The notes beneath the pieces are model-generated. The model saw nothing but the letters and a program-made list of their open reading frames with translations. It did no database searches and had not been told where the DNA came from. From contig DKCO01000046.1 of NCBI GenBank assembly GCA_002452215.1, positions 21,609 through 85,608 on the forward strand: 64,000 nt of DNA, given 5' to 3'. Made by a program: the position numbers and the translations under genes. This stretch comes from Spirochaetales bacterium UBA6872 (lineage in GTDB: Bacteria; Spirochaetota; Spirochaetia; Sphaerochaetales; Sphaerochaetaceae). Of the stretch, positions 34,223 to 43,183 are shown piece by piece; position 1 is the stretch's first letter, and every line of letters starts with the position of its first letter.

Positions 34223-36001
34223 CTATACGACTGTATTGCCAACTTTATGAACTTCCTTCTTATCTATCGATTTAAGATAGCTAAGAAATTCCTCCAAATG
34301 CTCTCTATATACAGCTCGTGGAGCACATGAGTACTTCTTGCAAACCATAGCGGCGTAGCCAACCACCTCTCCCATAATGCCACATGTCCTCATGACACGC
34401 GCTGTGCCAGATGCATCATGTGATACGCTGACACATCGTCCTGCGACAAAGAGATTGTCGATATTCCTTGAATACAATATCCTATACGGGAGGAAATAAG
34501 GTCCTTGAAAGACCTCGCGACAATCCATTGTCAAAAACGCATCCCCCTCGTGGAATGCCGAATAGAAACGCTTATCTGGATAATGCACATCAAAATTCCA
34601 TGTCGTTGCCACGCAAGCATCTGGAAAAGTATATTTGAAATCAGCTTTAGTAAGCACTAAGTCCCCTAGGATTCTCCTCGACTCTCTTTTTCCTGCAATA
34701 GCTGCCGAGAATGCAAGCTCATAGCCTTTATAGTCATTGTCTACATTCTTCAAAGTATCCCAAGCACCATACATTGCTCTGAAATTCATATCGCGGGCGT
34801 ACTCAGCCTTTTCAATTGGATCCTCGGTCATGCCACTTTCCCAGAACCAGCAACCAAGAGAGAACTCTCTCTCATGGCCGTAGATATCTTTTATATCTGC
34901 GCGACCAGGAAAAGCAACAGATGAAAGGTCCACAGCCCAAGGGCATCTCTTGAATGGCTTATCGATACCTGTCTTCTTGATATGCCAAAGATTGCTAGCG
35001 CCCATATGGCCGTTTGTAGTAACTTCGTAGTCTGCACCTGACATTGCAGCAAGATTTCCATCACCTGTTGCATCTGTAAAAAGCGGTGCTTCAATTTTAA
35101 CAAGTCTGTTATTTCTATAATCAAGAAGCGTTGCAGAAACAATGCGTGATCCATCCACCTCGGAATCAATCAGGATATGGCCAAGAAGAAGAGTAAGATT
35201 CTTCTCTTTCTCCAGAATCGAAAGCTTCTTCTCGTCCTCATAGAGTTTTGCTTGATTCACGCTTCCATAGTGTCCAATCTCTTTTTGCTCGAACTCGCCC
35301 ACTATATTGCCAAGACCTGCAAATGGCTCATAGTTTGTACCACCTCCAAGCCATACTCTTACCTCGCTGCTATTGTTGCCTCCAACTACAAGCCTGTCTT
35401 GCACGAGAATTGTCTTAACACCAGATCTGGCTGCCGCAAGAGCCGAGCACATTCCGGCAAACCCGCCTCCTATAACAGCAAACTCTGTATTGATGGTTTT
35501 TGTCTCATCTTCATCTATACATGAATTGAGGTAGAATTCCATTATTTTCTTTGGCCCTGATGGCAAGCTGGAAATATCATTGTTTTTCGTTATAAGGACA
35601 AACGCGCACCGGCCTTCAAACCCTGTAAGATCCTCAAGCTCAAGAGTGTTCTTGCCCTTCTTTATATTTGCGATGCCGCAATCTTCCCAGCCCCAATGTT
35701 CCGTGTGGCCAGAGATCTCGCCTTCCTTGCCATTTATTACTGTTCTAAAAAGTCCTGGATACATATCATTGTGCCAAGGAGCTACCCAGTTGTATGTGTA
35801 AACATAGACATGGAATATACCAGTGACATCTGAGTCAAATGTTGTTTTGGCATTTTCAACAACATTGCCAAGTCCATGTGCCATAAGATAACAAACTCCT
35901 TCCGTAAGAAGGAACTCTGTATCGGCAAACCAACCTCCTAATGAGTCAAAAGATATTGTTGGTATAAGTAATTCATTGTTTTTTAAAATATTATTTTTCA
36001 T
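34223..36001 (-). CDS. FAD-dependent oxidoreductase (PF12831-like) with N-terminal beta domain
   Basis: From the Met at 36001 (GGATG before it) the protein has 592 residues. The first ~170 residues form a beta-rich, carbohydrate-binding-like domain ('WGWEDCGIANIKKGKNTLEL'). The FAD domain opens with 'EFAVIGGGFAGMCSALAAAR' and 'LVVGGNNSSEVRVW', continues with 'LFTDATGDGNLAAMSGADYE', and closes with 'LFVAGRCVSVSHDASGTARV'. This architecture is common in glycan-use loci of Planctomycetes, Bacteroidetes and spirochaetes, where its reaction is unknown. It is the first gene of the operon with the CUT1 transporter and divergent from an AraC regulator. Oxidation of an imported sugar is inference. Confidence 0.85.
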   Translation of the reverse strand: MKNNILKNNELLIPTISFDSLGGWFADTEFLLTEGVCYLMAHGLGNVVENAKTTFDSDVTGIFHVYVYTYNWVAPWHNDMYPGLFRTVINGKEGEISGHTEHWGWEDCGIANIKKGKNTLELEDLTGFEGRCAFVLITKNNDISSLPSGPKKIMEFYLNSCIDEDETKTINTEFAVIGGGFAGMCSALAAARSGVKTILVQDRLVVGGNNSSEVRVWLGGGTNYEPFAGLGNIVGEFEQKEIGHYGSVNQAKLYEDEKKLSILEKEKNLTLLLGHILIDSEVDGSRIVSATLLDYRNNRLVKIEAPLFTDATGDGNLAAMSGADYEVTTNGHMGASNLWHIKKTGIDKPFKRCPWAVDLSSVAFPGRADIKDIYGHEREFSLGCWFWESGMTEDPIEKAEYARDMNFRAMYGAWDTLKNVDNDYKGYELAFSAAIAGKRESRRILGDLVLTKADFKYTFPDACVATTWNFDVHYPDKRFYSAFHEGDAFLTMDCREVFQGPYFLPYRILYSRNIDNLFVAGRCVSVSHDASGTARVMRTCGIMGEVVGYAAMVCKKYSCAPRAVYREHLEEFLSYLKSIDKKEVHKVGNTVV

Positions 36002-36095
36002 TACACATCCTTTGACATTTTTCACCATCTGTCTTTGTACATCTCAATTTTCCACCCGTTATATCCTATTTAAAATGTTTCTTTTCACCAAAAAC

Positions 36096-36123
36096 TTGTC
36101 AAAATTGATATTGGGTTTAAAAT
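36096..36123 (+). promoter_or_regulatory. Possible promoter of the araC-type gene; leaderless start
   Basis: TTGTCA (36096-36101) and TAAAAT (36118-36123) are 16 bp apart. Transcription would begin at or within a few bases of the ATG at 36130, and no Shine-Dalgarno is visible, so translation may be leaderless. Confidence 0.4.
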
Positions 36124-36129
36124 ATAACC

Positions 36130-36948
36130 ATGCAATGCGAAGAAAAATGGGCTGATAGTGTCAAAGGCTCCTATACAAAAACACTCAATGGCAAGCTCTT
36201 CATGGGAGTAAGCAGCAATACTGAATCAATAAACAGATATACAAGAATGGATGCAGACGGAATGCTTTTGACATATGTAATAAATGGCAAAGGAAATATA
36301 GAGACAAAAGACGAGATATATGAGATAAGCGATGGCGTTGTGATGTTCAGACACTCTTTGATGGATTACCGTCTTTCTCTTGCACCACGCTACCACCATA
36401 GAAGGTGCTATCTTTTTCTTCCAAAGGAGATCTTCTTGATCCTTCTTGAGATGTATCCTGAGATCAACTCGATTCCTGCTGTATTCAAAATCGAGTACTC
36501 TCCAAGGCACATAGAAGAGTTCGAGTATCTGTTTAGCAGGATGAAGGATAGTGAAAATCATGACTTTCTATCGCTTTTGCCATCAATTGAAAGGTACATT
36601 TTGCATTTCATGCATCCATATCTATCTAATGACACTCTTTCATATCTGAAGAAAGCAAAAACCATACTAGAGGAGGATTTCTCGACATCGCTACCTGATA
36701 TAGCGTCCTCGTTCTCAATAAGCTACAACACATTTCGAAAGCAATTTTCAGAGAAGTTCGGAATTTCACCACAGCGCTATAGAATGAAAGCAAGATGCGA
36801 TCAAGCATGCCAATTACTGTCAATGGGGCTTTCTTGCTCTCGCGTAGCTGATATGCTTTCCTATCCTGATCTATATACATTCTCACACCAATTTTCACTA
36901 ATCCAGGGCCAAACTCCGAGAGAATACAGAAAGCAACATATCTTGTAA
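36130..36948 (+). CDS. AraC-family transcriptional regulator
   Basis: The protein has 272 residues: an N-terminal ligand-sensing half with a cupin-like strand pattern ('LLTYVINGKGNIETKDEIYEI') and a C-terminal pair of helix-turn-helices ('SLPDIASSFSISYNTFRKQF', then 'RVADMLSYPDLYTFSHQFSL' and 'GQTPREYRK'). It is divergent from the oxidoreductase-transporter operon and most likely activates it in response to the imported sugar. Its stop codon (36946-36948) lies in the first copy of the 54-bp repeat. Confidence 0.9.
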   Translation: MQCEEKWADSVKGSYTKTLNGKLFMGVSSNTESINRYTRMDADGMLLTYVINGKGNIETKDEIYEISDGVVMFRHSLMDYRLSLAPRYHHRRCYLFLPKEIFLILLEMYPEINSIPAVFKIEYSPRHIEEFEYLFSRMKDSENHDFLSLLPSIERYILHFMHPYLSNDTLSYLKKAKTILEEDFSTSLPDIASSFSISYNTFRKQFSEKFGISPQRYRMKARCDQACQLLSMGLSCSRVADMLSYPDLYTFSHQFSLIQGQTPREYRKQHIL

Positions 36949-36997
36949 TAGCCTCTGAAACGGACTTTTTGATAAAAATTTGCAAAAGAGTCCGTTT
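36944..36997. repeat. 54-bp repeat with hairpin, left copy
   Basis: It is identical to 38293-38346 except at one position (36988, G versus T). It contains AAACGGACT (36958-36966) and AGTCCGTTT (36989-36997), which form a 9-bp stem over a 22-nt loop, a plausible bidirectional terminator. The first bases overlap the araC stop codon. Confidence 0.92.
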
Positions 36998-37027
36998 TAA
37001 ACTAGAATACAAGGAGAAGGATTTGTT

Positions 37028-38287
37028 ATGAGGACTCTTTTTCCAAGAGAAAAATACTTAAAGAAAATGCGAGCATTCTATGATGATGCTGATATTATAA
37101 AAGTCATCACAGGAATAAGACGATCAGGAAAATCATGCCTTATGAGCCTTATCCAAGAAGAACTCAAAAGCAAAGGCATAAAAGAAGAGAATATCATATC
37201 AATAAATCTTGACAAACGACCGTTCATACATATAAGGAAGCCTATCGAGCTTGAAAAAGCAATAGAAGAGAAAACGTCCAACATAAACGGCACTATCTAT
37301 CTTTTCATAGACGAGATACAAAATGTCGAAGGATTCGAAACAACAATCAATGCGTATCGAGAAGAAGGGAATTTCTCGATCTTCATAACAGGAAGCAACT
37401 CGTACCTGTTATCAGGCGAACTTGTGACAAAGCTCACTGGAAGATATATAGAGTTTGAGATCACGACCCTTACTTTTGATGAGTATCTTGATATGAAAAA
37501 ATTCTACAAGAAACCAATATCCGACAATCTGGATACTGAACTATACAACTACATAATTGAGGGTGGATTTCCAAAGACTGTCGAATATGACACATTGGAA
37601 GACAAGCGCACTTATGTGCAAAGCGTTGTAGATGAAATCTTCAAGAAGGATATAGAACATAACAGACGGATAAAGAAGAAAAGACTTTTCGACTCAATAG
37701 AGCAATTCATAATCAATAACTTCGGCTCAACAATGTCGATAAAAACGCTATGTGAGTATTTGTCAAAAACAAGAAAAGAGAATATCCGCAAAGAGACAGT
37801 CTACAGATATATAAAACAATTGATTGATCTCAAGATAATAATGAAATGCCCACGCTTCGATCTAAAAAGCAAGCGCTCTTTATCAGGAGAAGAGAAATAC
37901 TATCTTAGCGATCTCAGTTTCTATTTCCTCACGAACGTAGACAACAGAATTCCATATGGGCCAGTCTTGGAGAACATAGTCTACCAATATGCAAGGAGCA
38001 TGAATTATTCTGTAAGCGTTGGCAAAATAGGAAAGCTGGAAGTCGATTTTATATTGCGCAAGCCCAATCAAGACTATGCATATGTGCAAGTTGCAAGATA
38101 TGTAGACAATGGGAATATAGACGAAAACGGAATAAACATAACAGAGGAAAGAGAGTATAGATCCCTAGAGGCAATCAAAGACAATTGGCCAAAATATCTT
38201 TTGACAATGGACCATCTTCTAGAAAGAAGAAATGGCATCAAGCATGAGAATATTGCCAAATTCATAAAAGATAAAAAAGAATTCTAA
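37028..38287 (+). CDS. AAA_14/DUF4143 ATPase, inserted between two hairpin repeats
   Basis: The 419-residue protein has Walker A 'ITGIRRSGKSCLM' (~28-40), Walker B 'TIYLFIDEIQNVEGF' (~90-104) and 'IFITGSNSYLLSGEL' (sensor region). The C-terminal DUF4143 domain (~180-400) ends in a PD-(D/E)XK-like strand pair ('KLEVDFILRKPNQDYAYVQVA'). The family is frequent in gut bacteria, often acquired, and its cellular role is unknown. AAGGAG at 37011-37016 precedes the ATG. The gene sits alone between two 54-bp repeats that look like a duplicated terminator, so it appears to have been inserted as a single-gene cassette. Confidence 0.88.
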   Translation: MRTLFPREKYLKKMRAFYDDADIIKVITGIRRSGKSCLMSLIQEELKSKGIKEENIISINLDKRPFIHIRKPIELEKAIEEKTSNINGTIYLFIDEIQNVEGFETTINAYREEGNFSIFITGSNSYLLSGELVTKLTGRYIEFEITTLTFDEYLDMKKFYKKPISDNLDTELYNYIIEGGFPKTVEYDTLEDKRTYVQSVVDEIFKKDIEHNRRIKKKRLFDSIEQFIINNFGSTMSIKTLCEYLSKTRKENIRKETVYRYIKQLIDLKIIMKCPRFDLKSKRSLSGEEKYYLSDLSFYFLTNVDNRIPYGPVLENIVYQYARSMNYSVSVGKIGKLEVDFILRKPNQDYAYVQVARYVDNGNIDENGINITEEREYRSLEAIKDNWPKYLLTMDHLLERRNGIKHENIAKFIKDKKEF

Positions 38288-38292
38288 ATAAC

Positions 38293-38346
38293 TGTAATAG
38301 CCTCTGAAACGGACTTTTTGATAAAAATTTGCAAAATAGTCCGTTT
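38293..38346. repeat. 54-bp repeat with hairpin, right copy
   Basis: This is the second copy of the repeat at 36944-36997. AAACGGACT (38307-38315) pairs with AGTCCGTTT (38338-38346). Its last base is the first base of the ribokinase stop codon complement, so one copy alone would exactly fill an araC-ribokinase intergenic gap. Confidence 0.92.
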
Positions 38347-39242
38347 CAACTATCGAATGGAAACACTTCATTTTCGAAAGGAATTGATTTCATTGCACCT
38401 GGACGCGAGACAGCAATGGAAGATGCCTTGCACGAAAAAACAAGCGATTGCTCAATGCTATATCCTTTTTGCCTAGACGAAAGAAAATAGCCTATGAAAG
38501 TATCGCCCGCAGCAGTTGTGTCTACAATTGGAGCCTCAATGATATCAGCCTTTGCTTTATATCCGCCTTTTGCATACAAAGCGCCATCTTTTCCTACTGT
38601 AAGTATTATCTCTGTGTCTGGAAAATCAGATGAAAGTTTATCTAGAATTGCATCATAACAAGCATTTTCATCCATCAATGCAAGGCATCTTCCCTCTATT
38701 TCATTTACTACAAGGAAATCAACCAGATTAAGTGGCAATTTCTCTATGCTCATATCAAATGGAGATGGATTAAAGCAAATAAGAAGACCCTTTTTATGAG
38801 CAATCTCGATTATCCGCCCAATCGAATTGATTTCGTTTTGCAATACGATGATATCACCAGAAGAGAATTGAGAAAGAGTTGAGTCTATAAACTCATCTGT
38901 TATCTCATTGTTTCCTCCAGGATAGACGATTATGCAATTGTCGCCATTTTTGTCCACTTGTATGATAGCGTTGCCAGTTGCTGATGAATCAGAGCTTACA
39001 AAGGATGTATCGACTCCATATGACTTCAGCTCATCGAGCAAAAACATGCCATCAGGCCCTATCTTTCCAGCCATATAGACATCCAAGCCAGCCTTTGCAA
39101 TTGCAGCTGCTTGGTTTGCGCCCTTCCCTCCTGCGCTTTTCACCATAGAGGAGCAAGAAATCGTCTCTCCATCTTTCACGATATGATCAAGCTTATATAC
39201 ATAATCTATATTCAATGATCCAAAAACAAGAACCTTTGGCAT
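38346..39242 (-). CDS. rbsK: Ribokinase (PfkB family)
   Basis: From the Met at 39242, with AAGGAG seven bases before it, the protein has 298 residues. Motifs: 'VFGSLNIDYVYKLDHIV', 'SAGGKGANQAAAIAKAGLDV' (PfkB signature 1 with the ribokinase GGKGANQA) and 'DTTAAGDTFIGYFLSS' (signature 2 with catalytic Asp). It phosphorylates D-ribose or a close pentose at O5. It follows, 95 bp downstream on the same strand, a gene for an ADP-ribosylglycohydrolase-family protein, which could release ribose from a riboside. A start at 39275 was rejected for lack of a ribosome-binding site. Confidence 0.9.
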   Translation of the reverse strand: MPKVLVFGSLNIDYVYKLDHIVKDGETISCSSMVKSAGGKGANQAAAIAKAGLDVYMAGKIGPDGMFLLDELKSYGVDTSFVSSDSSATGNAIIQVDKNGDNCIIVYPGGNNEITDEFIDSTLSQFSSGDIIVLQNEINSIGRIIEIAHKKGLLICFNPSPFDMSIEKLPLNLVDFLVVNEIEGRCLALMDENACYDAILDKLSSDFPDTEIILTVGKDGALYAKGGYKAKADIIEAPIVDTTAAGDTFIGYFLSSRQKGYSIEQSLVFSCKASSIAVSRPGAMKSIPFENEVFPFDS

Positions 39243-39337
39243 AATATGCTCCTTGATAAATAACACTCTTTCCATTTTTCATTTGTCTTGATGCTACAAA
39301 GAATACTCAATGCTTAAGTATCCCAATATCTTCTATC

Positions 39338-41437
39338 TCACATTTCTCTTACGATCAGATTGCCAAATGAGGCCCTGCCACCGCTTGCCATCTTGTATCC
39401 CACCATTCCGTATGATAATTCTGAATCAGAGGCAAACAATTTCTCACCATCTACTTCAAGATGTATATTTGTGCCAACAATCTCAAGCATTACTTTGTAT
39501 GCATTGCCCTTTTTCCATTCAAAATGCTTAAATGCAAGCTGTTGCATTCCACAGTTGTTTTTGTAAATTGCGATGCCATCTTCGCAAAGCCCACCATAGT
39601 AGCCTCTCATAGCGCCTTGGACACGAGCAGAGAGCAATGCAGAAGATCCATATTCAACAGATACTGTTGATTCAACAGTAACATCTTTTGCAAAATATCT
39701 TCCAGTAAAGGCCTCGCATTCATCCAAGCACATGGCACTCATTCTTCCATTTTCAATATTCCAGGCTCCATGATTATGAGAAAAAGGAATAATAGAGGAA
39801 AACTCCTTTTGTGATTTGTTGAGATCTATTGAGTATTCAGGCTTTCCGCTAATTGAGAAATTATCGATATAAAAAACGCCAAGATCTTTGTTTTTCTCGA
39901 CAGGATCACCCTCGAAATAGATACCTACTTCATCTATTTGCGTACCAGAAAGATCCTTTAAATCCCTTGGTATTTCAAATTCAATATCATGCCATTTGTC
40001 ATCTTTGTAAGTATCACCGCCAAGCAATATCCGCTTTTTAGTATCTGTTGCACGCACATATGGAGCCAATGTTACGCTTTCACCGCTAAGCATTTCCACA
40101 CGAACAGACATCTTGACTTTCTGTCCAGGATATACAAGTGGTGAAAAAACAGGCGAGTAACGCTCGTCATCAAAGTCATCTCTTCTGTAAAATGGCTTAT
40201 AGTAAACATATGCTCCTTGGCATCTTTGCACGCTATCGAATAAGACAGCCAATGCACCGGAGCCTTCTTTTCCCCCATTTGTAGAATGTGTAATTCTAAG
40301 CAAGATTTCATTGTTTGTTCTAAAGCCATGAGTAGAGCCTGGCAAATCGAAATCAAACGATATCTCGCCCTCTTCTATCTTCATAAAGTCTGGGATCTCT
40401 TTATTCATCAAATGCAATCCAATTGAAGCAAGTTTCTTTGAATATGTTGGAACATCAAGAATATTCAACGCTCCCGAGATACCTGATAAGACAAGTTCAT
40501 CATTGATAGGAGAACGATAATGATCAGGGATCCCAGCAAGTCCATCTCGAACACCCATTATTGAGCCAACATTTCCTGCATTGCAATCAGTATCCCAACT
40601 AGCCATTGTTGCAATCTCTACAGATCGTGCAAAACTTTGCCCATATAAGAGAGACATTATGCATACTCCTGCATTGGGAATAATGTGGCAAGCACCTGGA
40701 TATCGATCATATCCCCATTGCTCAAATAGATATTGCATGCAATCTCTCCAAGATTCAGGATGCTTTTTGTAGAAATCCATTACAGCTCTAACAACCTTGC
40801 AATATGTAGAGTCCGCAGGAATAAAAGAAAGGCCTTTCTCTATTATCTTCTCAACATCTTTCTCAACAAAAGCCTCTGCTATGCACGATGCAATAAAAGC
40901 CGCACCATAAAGACCATTCCCATCATGGGAGACAGAGGCAGCTATAGTTGCATATTTTGCAGCTTTTTCAGGCATTCCAGGGAAAATAAAGCCCCATGTA
41001 TCTATAAAGATCTGTCCACCTATTTGCTCTGCAATGGTCTTTCCATTAACCTCAATCGAACCAGATTTTGGAGCCTTTATGCCTTTTTTCAAATTCAGAT
41101 ATGCTGTATGCTCTGTTGACATACCGTAGCCACCCCACCAAAACATGCCAATGCCCTCGCGTGCATAGTTCAGCCATGCGTTTGCAACATCCTCGGGAGT
41201 AAGATCTCTATCCAATGCGCCATCGTCCAAAGCCCTCAAAAAGTAAACAGGACCATTTAGGTCATCGTCGGCTGCAAAATTCTTGAAATCCTTCACATAC
41301 CCTTTGATTTCGCCATAGAACCTTCGAATCCTATCATAAGTCCAAATGCCAAGTTCCACTGGAGCCCCTAGCCTTATGCCTATATTCATCCCAAGAAACC
41401 CAGCATAAACATCTTCTAGATATCTTTTAACATTCAT
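39338..41437 (-). CDS. ADP-ribosylglycohydrolase-family protein with C-terminal beta-sandwich domains
   Basis: The 699-residue protein has an N-terminal ADP-ribosylglycohydrolase fold (~1-340) with the binuclear-magnesium motifs 'NFAADDDLNG' (Asp57-59), 'VSHDGNGLYGAAF' and 'ASWDTDCNAGNVGSIMGV'. Unusually, ~350 more residues follow: a jelly-roll/galactose-binding-like domain (~380-540) and a final LamG/concanavalin-like segment (~570-699, 'GNAYKVMLEIVGTNIHLEVD'). No signal peptide is seen. The ribokinase downstream and a sugar-binding protein upstream suggest hydrolysis of an imported N- or O-riboside rather than protein de-ADP-ribosylation. That function is inference. Confidence 0.85.
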   Translation of the reverse strand: MNVKRYLEDVYAGFLGMNIGIRLGAPVELGIWTYDRIRRFYGEIKGYVKDFKNFAADDDLNGPVYFLRALDDGALDRDLTPEDVANAWLNYAREGIGMFWWGGYGMSTEHTAYLNLKKGIKAPKSGSIEVNGKTIAEQIGGQIFIDTWGFIFPGMPEKAAKYATIAASVSHDGNGLYGAAFIASCIAEAFVEKDVEKIIEKGLSFIPADSTYCKVVRAVMDFYKKHPESWRDCMQYLFEQWGYDRYPGACHIIPNAGVCIMSLLYGQSFARSVEIATMASWDTDCNAGNVGSIMGVRDGLAGIPDHYRSPINDELVLSGISGALNILDVPTYSKKLASIGLHLMNKEIPDFMKIEEGEISFDFDLPGSTHGFRTNNEILLRITHSTNGGKEGSGALAVLFDSVQRCQGAYVYYKPFYRRDDFDDERYSPVFSPLVYPGQKVKMSVRVEMLSGESVTLAPYVRATDTKKRILLGGDTYKDDKWHDIEFEIPRDLKDLSGTQIDEVGIYFEGDPVEKNKDLGVFYIDNFSISGKPEYSIDLNKSQKEFSSIIPFSHNHGAWNIENGRMSAMCLDECEAFTGRYFAKDVTVESTVSVEYGSSALLSARVQGAMRGYYGGLCEDGIAIYKNNCGMQQLAFKHFEWKKGNAYKVMLEIVGTNIHLEVDGEKLFASDSELSYGMVGYKMASGGRASFGNLIVREM

Positions 41438-41594
41438 ACAAATACTTATCCCCTTTATCTAAATTGAACTTAGCTCTCAAGCTTCTAACATAAGCTTTAC
41501 ATTACACGAGTGCAATTTATTTTTTCCTAATCCTTGCAAGAAATCACCTTCAACTTCGTATTTGATTACAACGCTGGAGGTGACTATCTCTTCA

Positions 41595-41617
41595 GATGGC
41601 TATCTTTTTATGCCATC
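41595..41617 (-). terminator. Possible terminator after the orphan sugar-binding-protein gene
   Basis: GATGGC (41595-41600) and GCCATC (41612-41617) pair over an 11-nt A/T-rich loop just downstream of the binding-protein stop on the minus strand. A T tract is missing. Confidence 0.4.
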
Positions 41618-41635
41618 CCAATAAATTGGTTTTTG

Positions 41636-42919
41636 TTATTTAGCAAGTATCTTATCTACTTCAGCTCCCATTTTCTTCAAGCCTTCATCGATAGAGATGC
41701 TTTCAGTCATAATCTCATCATGAGCCTGGTTGAGGACAACTTCAATCTCGCCAGCTTTGTCATGGAGTGGCATCTCAAGATATACATTCGCTGTCTCAAG
41801 AGCATCTACCGAGTTCTGGTCTGTAGGGAAACCTTCGGTTGAACTTATTATCTTTCTGATTGCGTCATTGCTCATTGCTGGGAATATTCCAGTTTTTGCG
41901 ACAACCATCGCACCCTCTTCGCCTGTTGCAAACTCAACGAATTTCCAAGCAGCATCCTTGTTCTTAGAAGCCTTTGAAATGCCCAAGCTTGCGATTGTCT
42001 CAAGAGTAGAACCTGGCTCCACACCTTCAGCATGTGGATATTTTACGATTCCCCAATTCTTGACTTCTGTATTTCCACTCTCAATCTGCTTGATAAGTGT
42101 AGAGATAAACCAAGTTCCGATATTCATAGTAGCAACAGAATTGTTGTAGAAAACACCTGAGTAGTGGGTCGATGATGTCTTGAGCATTCCATAATTCATG
42201 CAAACACCATCATCTTGCTGTGAAAGTACCATCTCATAATATGGCTTGAGATAGCTGTAGTCTCCACCATCAGTGATCTTATGCTTTCCATCAAGGATTC
42301 CAAAGAGCTGAACTGTGGATCTCCATATATGATAATGAGAACCATAAACTTTGTCTGCGCCAGAGCCAGATGTCATCTTTCTTGCAAGAGCATCGTACTC
42401 TTCGAATGTCATATCGTTTGTAGGATACTCAACACCAGCTGCATCAAAGAGATCCTTGTTGTAGAAAATTACCCAGAAAGAGCAAGAGTAAGGAATTGCA
42501 TACAAATTGCCATTGACAGAAAGCTGATCTGTGATTCCGTTGTATGCACTTGTATCGACACCACTCTTTTTGATATATGGGTTCAGATTTTCGAGAAGAT
42601 TTGCCTTAACGTGGTTGTTATATCCAGGAATGTCCTTTATTGTCACAATATCAATAGAATCATCTCCACCTGAAAGCTGAGTCTGCAGCATCATAGAATA
42701 ATCAGCTGAACCCAAATCAAGCATCTCGATCTTAATGTCTGGGTTTTTTGCCTCAAATGCATCAATAAGCGGCTGATAATTTGCTATTGAGTCTTTATCC
42801 CAAAGAGCCCAAGTGAGAGTTGTTATGCCATTTGCATTCTTTGCCTCAGTTGCGCCATTTGCGAAAAGCGCAACAGCAATAAAAAGTGCTACCAATGTCA
42901 TGGAAATAAGTTTTTTCAT
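41636..42919 (-). CDS. CUT1 sugar-binding protein without adjacent permeases
   Basis: The 427-residue protein has a signal peptide 'MKKLISMTLVALFIAVALFA' followed by 'NGATEA', and the family 1 binding-protein core ('WALWDKDSIANYQPLIDAFE', 'AWKFVEFATGEEGAMVVAKTGIFP'). No permease gene follows; the next genes are the ADP-ribosylglycohydrolase-like protein and ribokinase. It must therefore use permeases encoded elsewhere, or the permeases were lost. A LacI-type palindrome lies 40 bp upstream and the LacI gene is divergent. Confidence 0.9.
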   Translation of the reverse strand: MKKLISMTLVALFIAVALFANGATEAKNANGITTLTWALWDKDSIANYQPLIDAFEAKNPDIKIEMLDLGSADYSMMLQTQLSGGDDSIDIVTIKDIPGYNNHVKANLLENLNPYIKKSGVDTSAYNGITDQLSVNGNLYAIPYSCSFWVIFYNKDLFDAAGVEYPTNDMTFEEYDALARKMTSGSGADKVYGSHYHIWRSTVQLFGILDGKHKITDGGDYSYLKPYYEMVLSQQDDGVCMNYGMLKTSSTHYSGVFYNNSVATMNIGTWFISTLIKQIESGNTEVKNWGIVKYPHAEGVEPGSTLETIASLGISKASKNKDAAWKFVEFATGEEGAMVVAKTGIFPAMSNDAIRKIISSTEGFPTDQNSVDALETANVYLEMPLHDKAGEIEVVLNQAHDEIMTESISIDEGLKKMGAEVDKILAK

Positions 42920-42959
42920 CTATTCCTCATTTGTAATTGCTAAACCATCAAATCAATTA

Positions 42960-42979
42960 TTTTGCATGGTTTTGCAAAA
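42960..42979. promoter_or_regulatory. Candidate LacI-family operator
   Basis: TTTTGCA (42960-42966) and TGCAAAA (42973-42979) form a perfect inverted repeat with a 6-bp centre, a typical LacI-family operator size. It is in the otherwise very AT-rich 264-bp gap between the divergent lacI-type and binding-protein genes. Confidence 0.55.
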
Positions 42980-43183
42980 GTAAATTAAGAATTTTATGTA
43001 TTTTTTTCATATTTTTGCAAACTAAATACAAAAAATAATTCATATTAATTTAATATATTATAAAACTTTATTTCCAATATTAATTTTAATAATATCCTTG
43101 TTTTTTGTTTTTTTAATTATAAAAATGAAAATCAAATGCAAAATTCCGTAGATAATTATCAAAACATAAAATAGAATTGGATT

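Noticed and set aside
36944..38346. The 54-bp repeats considered as transposon target-site duplications
   Set aside because: Target duplications are normally 2-14 bp and a transposase would be expected; the repeats also contain a functional-looking terminator, so recombination at the terminator is a better description.
43000..43160. Very AT-rich tract before lacI considered as a replication origin or promoter cluster
   Set aside because: No DnaA boxes or repeated 9-mers were seen; AT richness alone is not evidence.
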